Assembly (NCBI GenBank): GCA_023489405.1
Contig: JAMDCW010000136.1
Coordinates: forward strand, 1 to 5,881
DNA length: 5,881 nucleotides
Direction of reading: 5' to 3'
Source: Chloroflexota bacterium
GTDB lineage: Bacteria > Chloroflexota > UBA4733
Part shown: piece after piece, positions 1-5,881 of the stretch
Layout: each line of letters starts with the position of its first letter
How positions within the stretch are numbered: position 1 is the first letter of the stretch
Translations under genes and position numbers: made by a program
Notes under the pieces: model-generated
Database searches by the model: none
What the model saw: the letters and a program-made list of their open reading frames with translations, nothing else
What the model was told of the DNA's origin: nothing

Positions 1-1266
1 GCCCGTCTGGCTACCGAAGGAGTAGTGTTTGAAGATCTCTACGCCGAGGCCTTACCGACGATCCCAGCGCGGAAAGTGTACTTTACCGGACGGCCACTGT
101 TTCCCACATGGCGCGTGCAGCCCTTCAAAGGAGATCCGCTCAGCACGCAGCCGGGATGGAATCCACTCCCTGAAGATTCCGTGACCTTACCAGAAATGGC
201 CGCGCGACGTGGTGTAATCACCGGCCTGATCACAGACGTCTACCACTTCTTCAAGCCGGGGCAGAACCTGCATCGCGGCTGGTCCTCTTGGCAGTGGATT
301 CGGGGGCAGGAAGCAGACCGCTTCCGTGCGGGACCGCGCACCGTCCTGGCGGAGGCAAGACAGCGCGTCCACCTCACCGAAGAGGACCTGAGCCGGAGCG
401 CCTTACCGCGTGGCGCGGCGCAGTACGTACTCAACACAGCGGGACGCTCCGGAGAGGCAGACTATTTCGTGGCACAGGTCATGCACGAAGCGGCAGACTG
501 GCTGGAGCGACATGCGGGCGGTGCTCTCGCCGAGCCGCCGTTCCTCCTGTGGGTGGACTGCTTCGATCCGCACGAGCCCTGGGATCCACCATCAGCGGAT
601 GCCGACCAGTACGGACCGCGTGCCGGTGAGCATGAGCCGATCTTTGCCTCGAGCGCCAACTGGAGCACATTCACTCCAGCGGAGCAAGCGCGCATCCTCG
701 CCCTCTATCGCGGGGAGGTGACCATGGTCGATCGGTGGATTGGCCACCTCCTCGCGACGCTCCAGCGCCTCGGTCGGGAGCGAGATACCGCCGTGCTCTT
801 CCTCGCCGACCACGGCACGATCCTCGGTGAGCACGGCCGCTTGCACAAGCAACCGGAGCTGCTCATTGCGGCGGAAACCCACCTGCCCTTTCTCCTCCGT
901 CTCCCCAAAGGAGCCCACGCCGGGCAGCGCGTCTCCGGGTTCCTGCAAGCGTTCGACGTGACAGCCACCATTTTGGACATCCTCGGGGTCGAGGAACGGG
1001 ACGGCATGCGGGGACGGAGTGCACTCGAGCTGCTGGATGGGCGGTGGAACGGGCGTGACGCCGTCCTCTCCGCCTATCGCGACTACGTCAGCCTGCGTGA
1101 CCGGCGCTGGAACTGCATCGTGCACAGAGAGGAAGGCAAGGTTGTCGGAGCACCTTGTCTCTTCGACCTCACCGATGGTGAAGCGCAGGATGTCGCCGCA
1201 CAGCATCCCACCATTGTTCATGATTATGTGGGACATATCCAGCTACTCGCCAGCGAAACCGCGTAA
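1..1266 (+). CDS. Sulfatase-superfamily hydrolase with Thr nucleophile, 5' partial
   Basis: This is a hydrolase of the sulfatase/alkaline-phosphatase fold with 421 residues visible. The frame is open from base 1 and the first residues (ARLATEGVVFEDLYAEALPT) already match the sulfatase N-terminal domain. The GTG at 25 is therefore internal, and roughly 35 residues, including the first metal-binding Asp pair, lie outside the window. Seen directly: LPTIPARKVYFTG at residues 18-30 aligns without gaps to LPCSPARASLFTG of the neighbouring sulfatase, which puts Thr20 (codon 58-60) at the formylglycine position. Other active-site motifs are FDPHEPW (His191), LFLADHGTILGEHG (Asp270, His271) and Lys283. 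The C-terminal CLFDLTDGEAQDV resembles the usual LYDLxxDPxE strand. Thr nucleophiles are known in phosphatase-type members of the fold (phosphonoacetate hydrolase, phosphopentomutase, nucleotide pyrophosphatase, LtaS). I infer a phospho- or sulfo-ester hydrolase of unknown substrate that needs no formylglycine maturation. The gene converges on the next one. Confidence 0.9.
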   Translation, partial: ARLATEGVVFEDLYAEALPTIPARKVYFTGRPLFPTWRVQPFKGDPLSTQPGWNPLPEDSVTLPEMAARRGVITGLITDVYHFFKPGQNLHRGWSSWQWIRGQEADRFRAGPRTVLAEARQRVHLTEEDLSRSALPRGAAQYVLNTAGRSGEADYFVAQVMHEAADWLERHAGGALAEPPFLLWVDCFDPHEPWDPPSADADQYGPRAGEHEPIFASSANWSTFTPAEQARILALYRGEVTMVDRWIGHLLATLQRLGRERDTAVLFLADHGTILGEHGRLHKQPELLIAAETHLPFLLRLPKGAHAGQRVSGFLQAFDVTATILDILGVEERDGMRGRSALELLDGRWNGRDAVLSAYRDYVSLRDRRWNCIVHREEGKVVGAPCLFDLTDGEAQDVAAQHPTIVHDYVGHIQLLASETA

Positions 1267-1480
1267 CACCATTTGCGGGGGAACGCTGGGATCAGAGCTG
1301 GAGCTGGCGATGCACTCATGGCTTTAGGAGCAGCTATCGGGTCTCAGCAGCGCAGCGCTCCTGCCCATGCGTGGCCAGTACGCTGTTCGAGGGCGGATTC
1401 TCGGAGGTAAGAGCAGCGGGGCGATCACGGACTATACACGCTAGCTGCAAAAAGTGACCGCAGACAGCCAGCGCCTCACC
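1267..1480. other. Intergenic gap between convergent genes
   Basis: This 214-base stretch separates the stop codons of two converging sulfatase-family genes. It contains no convincing gene. The only reading frame with a start and stop that I followed (1318-1410, about 30 residues) lacks a ribosome binding site. A weak terminator-like structure for the minus-strand gene lies at its right edge. I see no strong terminator with a T-run for the plus-strand gene. Confidence 0.6.
1449..1479 (-). terminator. Weak terminator-like hairpin after the minus-strand sulfatase
   Basis: Read on the minus strand, just after the stop codon, the sequence gives GTGA-GG-CGC, a nine-base loop, GCG-G-TCAC and then five Ts. 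The stem is imperfect: 4 bp, a small internal loop, then 3 bp. The position directly after the stop and the T-run argue for a rho-independent terminator, while the short stem argues against it. This is an inference from sequence only. Confidence 0.3.
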
Positions 1481-2959
1481 TCAGTACACGTGACGAATCC
1501 GATCGAAGGGCCCCAGGAGTGGATCGCCCAGTTGCACCATATGCTCACGCATGAGGGCGAGAAGCTCTCCCTGAACGGTTCTCGTTTCGGGGAGATCGAT
1601 CAGGTTCTCCATCTCCCAGGGATCACGCCCGAGATCATAGAGCTCTCCCATGTCCGAGCGATTGTACACGAGCTTGTGCATTCGCGTCCGCACCATACGC
1701 TGCTCGTACGGAAAGATTTGGGCGGTAAAGCTGGTATAGATGCTCTCACGCCCCGTGGGTTCCTCTTCTGCGAGGATATTTGCCAGGATGCTCCGTCCAT
1801 CCGGTGCAGGAGACGAGGTCACCCCCGCGATGTCGAGGAAGGTCGGGAACAGGTCGTGGAGGTAGACAAATGCGTCACATATGTGCCCTGGCGCCGTACA
1901 CGCGGGGTGGGTGGCGATCATGGGCAGGCGATAGCATTGCTCATACGTGAATGGGCCTTTCTCGATCAGTCGATGGGCGCCCATCATATCGCCGTGGTCG
2001 GTCGTGAAGACGACTAGCGTCTGCTCCTCCAGGCCGAGCGTCCGGAGTTCCGTCAATATGCGCCCGATCAGATCATCGAGCATGGTGACGTAGCCCCAGT
2101 AGCGCGCGACGATCCTCCGCCAGCTTGGCCAGCCACCACTGGAGAGACCCCAGTAGCGCTCGTAAAGCTGCTGCACGAACGGCTTGCGCTCCCACCTCTC
2201 GCCGAAGCTCGGCTCTTCAGGGATCATGTGAGGATCGTACATGGAGTAGTATGGTTCTGGCAGCAGACAGGGAGTATGCGGTCCCCAGAAGTTTGCCCAG
2301 ATGAAGAATGGCGCTCCGCTCCGCTCGCGCTCCACCTTCATGTGCCGGAGCAGCCGGATCGTCTCCTCACTGACCATGGACTCGAAATTCGTATCGATCC
2401 CACCGGATTGCAGGGCGTACATCTCCTGGCTTTGCACGCCAGGATTATCCCCATAGCACGCTTCGAGCACCGTCGGTGGTGCGTGGCCCTGCTCGTGCAG
2501 GTATTGGGCGTAGTGCCGCGTCGCTCGAGAAGCTGCGCTGCCAAAGCGCAACCCCTTGACGATGCCGCTGGCAGGGTAGCCGTAACCCGGAAAGTCCTTG
2601 GTATGGAAGCCGTAGTCGCTCGGTACGCGCACCTGATCGACGTGCCATTTGCCTGCGTAACCGAGATTATAGCCAGCCCGGCCCAGCTCGGTCGCGAGAT
2701 TGGGCGCGTCGGGGTTGAGCATCGCTCCGTTCACTGCCACGCCGTGCTTGTGTGGATAGAGCCCGGTGAACAGCGACGCGCGCGCTGGCGAGCACGGGAG
2801 CGTCGCGGTATACGCGTGGGAAAAGCGTACGCCGCGCTCGGCAAGAGCGTCGAGGTGCGGCGTACGGCAGGTTGGCGCACCGTAGCACCCGAGCGTATCG
2901 GAGCGTTGCTGGTCGGTCACGATCAATAGGATGTTCGCCCGACGGTCATCCGGTGGCAT
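1481..2959 (-). CDS. Sulfatase (formylglycine-type, Cys), cytosolic
   Basis: A complete type I sulfatase of 492 residues that hydrolyses a sulfate ester, and possibly a phosphonate or phosphodiester. All the expected active-site elements are visible: Asp16-Gln17 (IVTDQQ, metal), Cys56 in CSPAR with Arg60 (the C-x-P-x-R site whose Cys becomes formylglycine), Lys104 and His106 (GKWH), His228 (GPHTP), Asp321-His322 (TTDHGDMMGAH, metal) and Lys334. The C-terminal domain ends with ELYDLGRDPWEMENL. There is no signal peptide, so the substrate must enter the cell. Activity would need a maturase (FGE or anSME) encoded elsewhere. The ATG at 2959 is preferred because AAAGGGAAGAGG lies just upstream and the conserved fold starts six residues in. 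The frame can be extended to a TTG at 3067, but those 36 residues resemble nothing in the family. The sequence style recalls choline-sulfatase, N-sulfoglucosamine sulfohydrolase or phosphonate monoester hydrolase relatives, but the substrate cannot be assigned. Confidence 0.93.
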   Translation of the reverse strand: MPPDDRRANILLIVTDQQRSDTLGCYGAPTCRTPHLDALAERGVRFSHAYTATLPCSPARASLFTGLYPHKHGVAVNGAMLNPDAPNLATELGRAGYNLGYAGKWHVDQVRVPSDYGFHTKDFPGYGYPASGIVKGLRFGSAASRATRHYAQYLHEQGHAPPTVLEACYGDNPGVQSQEMYALQSGGIDTNFESMVSEETIRLLRHMKVERERSGAPFFIWANFWGPHTPCLLPEPYYSMYDPHMIPEEPSFGERWERKPFVQQLYERYWGLSSGGWPSWRRIVARYWGYVTMLDDLIGRILTELRTLGLEEQTLVVFTTDHGDMMGAHRLIEKGPFTYEQCYRLPMIATHPACTAPGHICDAFVYLHDLFPTFLDIAGVTSSPAPDGRSILANILAEEEPTGRESIYTSFTAQIFPYEQRMVRTRMHKLVYNRSDMGELYDLGRDPWEMENLIDLPETRTVQGELLALMREHMVQLGDPLLGPFDRIRHVY

Positions 2960-2961
2960 AT

Positions 2962-2973
2962 CCTCTTCCCTTT
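2962..2973 (-). promoter_or_regulatory. Ribosome binding site of the minus-strand sulfatase
   Basis: On the minus strand, AAAGGGAAGAGG ends two bases before the ATG at 2959. The AAAGGG part sits eight bases from the start, a normal Shine-Dalgarno spacing. It decides the start in favour of 2959 over the upstream ATG at 3058 and TTG at 3067, neither of which has a comparable site. Confidence 0.6.
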
Positions 2974-3146
2974 CGTCAAGCTGGATCGGGGCTAGCTCTC
3001 TGTTGTTTTTCGACCTGGTGATGGCAAGGCCATCCGCAATGCTACTCTCTCGCGTCATCGAGGACAAGGCTTTGCTCTCCCCCGCTCTTTCGTTGCTGCC
3101 CGCGAGTTCCTCCGTCTAATTCACCCCAGCGACGATGTCACGGCCT

Positions 3147-3158
3147 GGAGCTAGCTCC
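3147..3158. repeat. 12-bp perfect palindrome GGAGCTAGCTCC
   Basis: GGAGCTAGCTCC is its own reverse complement and lies between the divergent genes. Eight bases of it (GCTAGCTC) recur at 2991-2998, close to the sulfatase start. It could be a dimeric repressor operator, but a single palindrome of this length can arise by chance. Confidence 0.25.
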
Positions 3159-3225
3159 TATGCGGGCACAACCTGTGTCCCCTATTTCCCATTCTCTGCC
3201 TCCGAGTCAGCCTGAGATGTTACGG

Positions 3226-3258
3226 CTCTGTTAGGTTCAATGCATAGACCTAACAGAG
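3226..3258. promoter_or_regulatory. Perfect 11-bp inverted repeat upstream of the amidase
   Basis: The left arm CTCTGTTAGGT (3226-3236) and right arm ACCTAACAGAG (3248-3258) match exactly around an 11-base spacer that itself holds ATGCAT near the dyad centre. Arm centres are 22 bp apart, two DNA turns, which suits a dimeric operator. As RNA it would form a stable hairpin. There is no T-run after it, so a plain terminator is unlikely. It ends 31 bases before the chosen GTG start of the amidase. I do not recognise it as a named operator. Confidence 0.55.
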
Positions 3259-3279
3259 TTCTGATGCACTAGTGTTAGG
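3249..3279 (+). promoter_or_regulatory. Alternative hairpin overlapping the amidase ribosome binding site
   Basis: CCTAACA (3249-3255), part of the right arm of the upstream dyad, is also exactly complementary to TGTTAGG (3273-3279), with a 17-base loop. The second partner runs into the Shine-Dalgarno region that begins at 3277. The two pairings are mutually exclusive, which is the layout of a translational or transcriptional switch. The base matches are seen directly. The switching function is inference. Confidence 0.3.
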
Positions 3280-3285
3280 GGAAGG
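3277..3285 (+). promoter_or_regulatory. Ribosome binding site of the amidase
   Basis: The purine-rich AGGGGAAGG lies four bases before the GTG at 3290, with its AGGGGA core seven bases away. It supports GTG 3290 over the in-frame GTG at 3272, which lies upstream of this site and has no Shine-Dalgarno sequence of its own. Confidence 0.55.
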
Positions 3286-3289
3286 CAAG

Positions 3290-4783
3290 GTGACACCGGT
3301 AACGCAAAGGCGCCGCCCATGGAGCGCTGGCTGGATAGCACTCTGGAGCTGTCTTTATCTGTTTACCGGGTTTACCCACTTTGTTACCCCCGCTTTAGCA
3401 GCAGCGGTCCATAGGGGACAGGTCATCGTTATCGATCCTGGGCATGGAGGTAGAGATACCGGCGCTCAAGGCTTTGGTCTGTTGGAGAAGAATATTACTC
3501 TGGCGACAGGGCTCAAGGTTGCCGCCTTGCTACGCTCTTCTGGTTTCGACGTCGTTCTCACGCGCACCTCAGATACCTACGTGAGCCTTGCCGAGCGCTG
3601 CGCTATCGCCAACCGCGCCGGGGCTACAGTGTTCGTCTCACTGCACGCGAATGCCATCGCTGATCCTTCCATCTATGGGCTCACCACCTTCTATGGACGT
3701 AGCAGTGGCTATGTGTCGGGAGTGATACGCTCCCCTCAAATGGTACGGCAGAGTCGCCTCCTGGCCTCCGCCATCCAGTATGCAACGGCGAGCCGCACGG
3801 GGGCCTTTAGTCGTGGTCTTCGCCGTGCTGACTATTGGGTGCTGGGAAATGTCCGTGCCCCCGCCGTACTCGTGGAAATGGGATTTCTTACGAATCCCCA
3901 TGAAGCTGCTCTGCTGGCCACTCCGAGTTACCAAGAAGACCTGGCCCAGGGAATCGTTATCGGTATCGAGAACTACCTCTCTGGAGAGGCATCTGCAACA
4001 CCGGCTGCCCATGATCAGACAGTGCCCAGATATACAGTTCGCCCGGGAGAGACGCTCTCAGCGATTGCCCACCAGCTTGGAATTCCCCTCCGTAGCCTGA
4101 TGCAGGCTAATCATCTGAAGAATGCCAACGAGATTGTTGCTGGCCAGGTCTTGGCTATTCCCACCAAGTACTCCACCAGCGTTTCATCCGTCTCGCCCAT
4201 TTCCTCACCCCCGCCCAGCACCGCTCCTTCTGGAAAGAGTGGCACCTACACGGTGCAATCAGGAGACACACTTGCCGGCATCGCGTCGCGCTTGGGTGTA
4301 TCCCCGAAGACCCTCATCCTTTTGAACCACCTGACGAATCCCAATGTCTTGCTTACTGGCAGCGTGCTCACCCTTCCTCCGCCTGGTCAGGATCGATCAG
4401 GCAGCAGTCCTGCTGTGGCGACATCTAAGCCGGCGCCTGAATCCGCCAGTAGGCAAGCTTACGTCATTCGTCCCGGCGACACGCTCTCCGCTCTCGCCCT
4501 CCGCTTCGGTATTCCCCTCGATCAGCTCCTGCAAGCCAACGGCATCACGATCACTACACCAATCATCGTCGGACGGACGTTGCTGATTCCCTCGGTCCAC
4601 GACGGAACAGCTACCACGTCGCTTTTCGCGCCGCGTGGGGTTGCGGGCGTCTATACTGTGCAGAGAGGAGATACGCTCTCGCACATTGCGCAGCGCTACC
4701 ACACCAGTGTCAAGGCACTGGCGCAGATCAATAGTCTGTATTCCGTCAATCGTATCTATGTCGGAGAGCGGATCCGTCTCTGA
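3290..4783 (+). CDS. Secreted N-acetylmuramoyl-L-alanine amidase with four LysM domains
   Basis: A zinc amidase that cuts the bond between N-acetylmuramic acid and L-alanine in peptidoglycan, 497 residues from GTG 3290. Residues 1-38 form an export signal: a basic RRR start, a hydrophobic stretch and probable cleavage after ALAA. The Amidase_3 catalytic domain spans about 44-230, with the zinc ligands and catalytic residues visible: His52 in DPGHGG, Glu66 in LLEKN, His119 in SLHANA and Glu196 in VLVEMGFLTN. Four LysM peptidoglycan-binding domains follow at about 247-291, 319-363, 390-434 and 454-497. Each has the YTVxxGDTLxxIA-type start, and the linkers are Ser/Pro/Thr-rich. It acts outside the membrane in wall turnover, cell separation or sporulation-like remodelling; the exact role is not shown. 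The gene stands alone after a structured leader, with the dehydrogenase 126 bases downstream on the same strand. Catalytic residues are intact. Confidence 0.95.
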   Translation: MTPVTQRRRPWSAGWIALWSCLYLFTGFTHFVTPALAAAVHRGQVIVIDPGHGGRDTGAQGFGLLEKNITLATGLKVAALLRSSGFDVVLTRTSDTYVSLAERCAIANRAGATVFVSLHANAIADPSIYGLTTFYGRSSGYVSGVIRSPQMVRQSRLLASAIQYATASRTGAFSRGLRRADYWVLGNVRAPAVLVEMGFLTNPHEAALLATPSYQEDLAQGIVIGIENYLSGEASATPAAHDQTVPRYTVRPGETLSAIAHQLGIPLRSLMQANHLKNANEIVAGQVLAIPTKYSTSVSSVSPISSPPPSTAPSGKSGTYTVQSGDTLAGIASRLGVSPKTLILLNHLTNPNVLLTGSVLTLPPPGQDRSGSSPAVATSKPAPESASRQAYVIRPGDTLSALALRFGIPLDQLLQANGITITTPIIVGRTLLIPSVHDGTATTSLFAPRGVAGVYTVQRGDTLSHIAQRYHTSVKALAQINSLYSVNRIYVGERIRL

Positions 4784-4909
4784 CCAATCGGAAGCATAGA
4801 CGAGGATTGCCGACCGTCCGCGTATGAACGCCGGCCTCGACTTCTTGGTGTACCATATGAGGCCAGGTTGTCCCATACCTGGAGGCAGAGCGCAAGAGAG
4901 GAGACGAGG
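4784..4909 (+). promoter_or_regulatory. Leader of the dehydrogenase with overlapping inverted repeats
   Basis: The 126-base gap holds two perfect 6-bp inverted repeats that share bases: GGCCTC (4833-4838) with GAGGCC (4859-4864), and CCAGGT (4863-4868) with ACCTGG (4877-4882). GCCTC could also pair with GAGGC at 4882-4886. They may be an operator or alternative RNA structures ahead of the dehydrogenase. I see no T-run that would make a terminator for the amidase, and no clear promoter. Confidence 0.3.
4897..4903 (+). promoter_or_regulatory. Ribosome binding site of the alcohol dehydrogenase
   Basis: AGAGGAG ends six bases before the ATG at 4910. It is a strong Shine-Dalgarno match at good spacing and fixes the start of the dehydrogenase. 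Confidence 0.7.
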
Positions 4910-5881
4910 ATGCGTGCGCCGTTACTCTATCGCCAGGGAGAACCACTGGGGGTCGAAGACGTGGAACTCGACGGCCCTCATACTGGAGAAGTATTGGTGC
5001 GTATGGTTGCTAGCGGGGTCTGTCATAGTTGTCTCCATGCGGCGGACGGCTCTTGGACCGGTATACCTACTCCCATGGTCTTGGGTGACGAAGGGGCTGG
5101 CGTCGTCGAACAGGTAGGATCAGGGGTGCAGACGCTACGCCCCGGAGATCACGTCATCCTGTCCTGGGCGCCCTCTTGCGGCCAGTGCCGGTACTGCGCT
5201 ACGGGCCGGCCCCAGCTCTGTGAGAACCGGCCTGAGCCCCACCATATGTTCGACGGGACTACCCGCATGCATTGGCGCGGTCAGCCAGTCTACCAGTATG
5301 GTTACGTCGCTTCGTTCGCCCCCTATAGCGTGGTGCCGGAGTCATGTGCCGTTTCCATCCGCGAAGATGTGCCGCTGGACAGGGCAGCGCTCATCGGTTG
5401 CTCCGTGATGACCGGTGTTGGCGCTGTGCTGAACACCGGCAAGGTGCCTGCCGGAGCCAGCCTAGCAGTGTTCGGCGCTGGTGGTATCGGCCTGAATGCT
5501 ATCCAGGGTGGTGAGCTGGTGAGCGCGACGCCGATCATCGCCGTCGATACCATTGATGCAAAGCTGGAGTTTTCCCGCGATTTCGGCGCCACCCATCTGA
5601 TCAACGCCCGGCGAGAAGATCCAGTGGCAGCGATCCGGCAGATTACCGGACGTGGCGCCGACTACACCGTGGTGGCTGTGGGGAGCACTGAAGCGATGCG
5701 TCAGGCCTACGACGCTCTTGCTCCGGGTGGCACCTGCATCGTGATTGGTATTCCCGCTACAGGCTCGATACTCCCGCTCGATGCCTCCCGCATCGCCGGT
5801 CGAGAAAAACGGCTGGTCGGTTCCTGCTACGGCTCTGCCGCTGTAAAAGCCGATTTCCCACGCATGGTGGATCTCTATATG
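4910..5881 (+). CDS. Zinc-dependent medium-chain alcohol dehydrogenase, 3' partial
   Basis: An NAD(P)-dependent MDR-family alcohol dehydrogenase that oxidises an alcohol or reduces an aldehyde. The frame stays open to the window end, giving 324 residues, and some 40-60 are probably missing. The N-terminal GroES-like domain carries GVCHSCLHAADG (Cys38, His39) and LGDEGAGVVEQVG. The structural zinc lobe has Cys90, Cys93, Cys96 and Cys104 in the usual C-x2-C-x2-C-x7-C spacing. Cys164 in LIGCSVMTG is the third catalytic-zinc position. The Rossmann domain has FGAGGIG (188-194) and ends its second strand with Asp213 (IIAVD), which favours NAD over NADP. Oddities: the His usually found in LGHEGAG is Asp60, and the Asp usually found in CHxD is Cys41. 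The overall sequence resembles class III-like and aryl-alcohol dehydrogenases (the AVLNTGKV region), but the substrate cannot be named. It is probably transcribed separately from, or by read-through of, the amidase gene. Confidence 0.93.
   Translation, partial: MRAPLLYRQGEPLGVEDVELDGPHTGEVLVRMVASGVCHSCLHAADGSWTGIPTPMVLGDEGAGVVEQVGSGVQTLRPGDHVILSWAPSCGQCRYCATGRPQLCENRPEPHHMFDGTTRMHWRGQPVYQYGYVASFAPYSVVPESCAVSIREDVPLDRAALIGCSVMTGVGAVLNTGKVPAGASLAVFGAGGIGLNAIQGGELVSATPIIAVDTIDAKLEFSRDFGATHLINARREDPVAAIRQITGRGADYTVVAVGSTEAMRQAYDALAPGGTCIVIGIPATGSILPLDASRIAGREKRLVGSCYGSAAVKADFPRMVDLYM

Larger units (their letters stand above)
2960..3289. other. Divergent intergenic region between sulfatase and amidase
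   Basis: This 330-base region separates two genes transcribed away from each other, so it should hold both promoters. I could not find a convincing -35/-10 pair for either. It contains a 12-bp palindrome (3147-3158), a small bulged inverted repeat (GGGCACA/TGTGTCCC, 3164-3181) and the 11-bp dyad before the amidase (3226-3258). No gene is supported here. Confidence 0.6.

Noticed and set aside
592..1236. A 214-residue open frame on the minus strand
   Set aside because: It lies wholly opposite the first hydrolase, whose catalytic motifs are clear in the other frame, and its product has no recognisable fold.
1326..1362. AGGAGC/GCTCCT inverted repeat as a terminator of the first hydrolase
   Set aside because: The stem is only 6 bp with a 25-base loop and no T-run, so chance is the simpler explanation.
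1318..1410. Small plus-strand frame of about 30 residues in the convergent gap
   Set aside because: It has no ribosome binding site and no recognisable composition or motif.
1454..2929. Plus-strand open frames of 187 and 233 residues (1454-2017, 2228-2929)
   Set aside because: Both are antisense to the complete sulfatase, which carries every expected active-site residue. They look like GC-rich shadow frames.
2960..3067. N-terminal extension of the sulfatase to a TTG at 3067 or ATG at 3058
   Set aside because: Neither start has a Shine-Dalgarno site, the added residues do not resemble the family, and 2959 has a good site and starts right at the conserved fold.
3272..3289. Upstream GTG start for the amidase
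   Set aside because: The ribosome binding site AGGGGAAGG lies downstream of this GTG and at proper distance from the GTG at 3290.
3341..3352. LWSC as a lipoprotein lipobox in the amidase signal
   Set aside because: The Trp before Ser-Cys does not fit a lipobox, the Cys lies inside the hydrophobic core, and a normal cleavage site (ALAA) follows.
4794..4801. GCATAGAC shared with the amidase leader at 3242-3249
   Set aside because: An 8-base match between two intergenic regions is expected by chance often enough, and it does not coincide with the repeat arms in either place.
3638..4876. Minus-strand frames opposite the amidase (3638-4012, 4397-4876)
   Set aside because: The amidase frame has intact catalytic and LysM motifs throughout, and the opposite frames have none.

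Overview
The window holds four protein genes of an ordinary bacterial chromosome with fairly high GC, and two of them run off the window edges. I see no RNA gene, CRISPR array, insertion sequence or phage gene. The organism has peptidoglycan and exports a cell-wall amidase. The mix of cytosolic-type sulfatases, a multi-LysM amidase and a zinc alcohol dehydrogenase would suit a Chloroflexota/Thermomicrobia-like or similar soil or thermophilic bacterium, but this is only a guess because no marker gene is present.

Layout. Bases 1-1266 (+): the 3' part of a sulfatase/alkaline-phosphatase-superfamily hydrolase. At the position where sulfatases carry the Cys or Ser that becomes formylglycine, it has Thr. 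Bases 1267-1480: a gap between convergent genes, with a weak terminator-like structure for the minus-strand gene. Bases 2959-1481 (-): a complete canonical Cys-type sulfatase without signal peptide. Bases 2960-3289: a divergent intergenic region with a 12-bp palindrome and, next to the plus-strand gene, a perfect 11-bp inverted repeat. A third partial copy of that repeat runs into the ribosome binding site. Bases 3290-4783 (+): a secreted N-acetylmuramoyl-L-alanine amidase with four C-terminal LysM domains. Bases 4784-4909: a leader with overlapping inverted repeats. Bases 4910-5881 (+): the start of a medium-chain zinc alcohol dehydrogenase with unusual catalytic-zinc residues, cut by the window end.

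The two sulfatase-fold enzymes probably belong to a scavenging or catabolic locus that releases sulfate or cleaves phospho- or sulfo-esters inside the cell. The amidase is a housekeeping-type wall enzyme, and the dehydrogenase looks like a separate metabolic gene. I do not see a complete new multi-gene system. The points most worth checking are the Thr nucleophile of the first hydrolase, the possible switching structure before the amidase, and the swapped zinc-site residues of the dehydrogenase.
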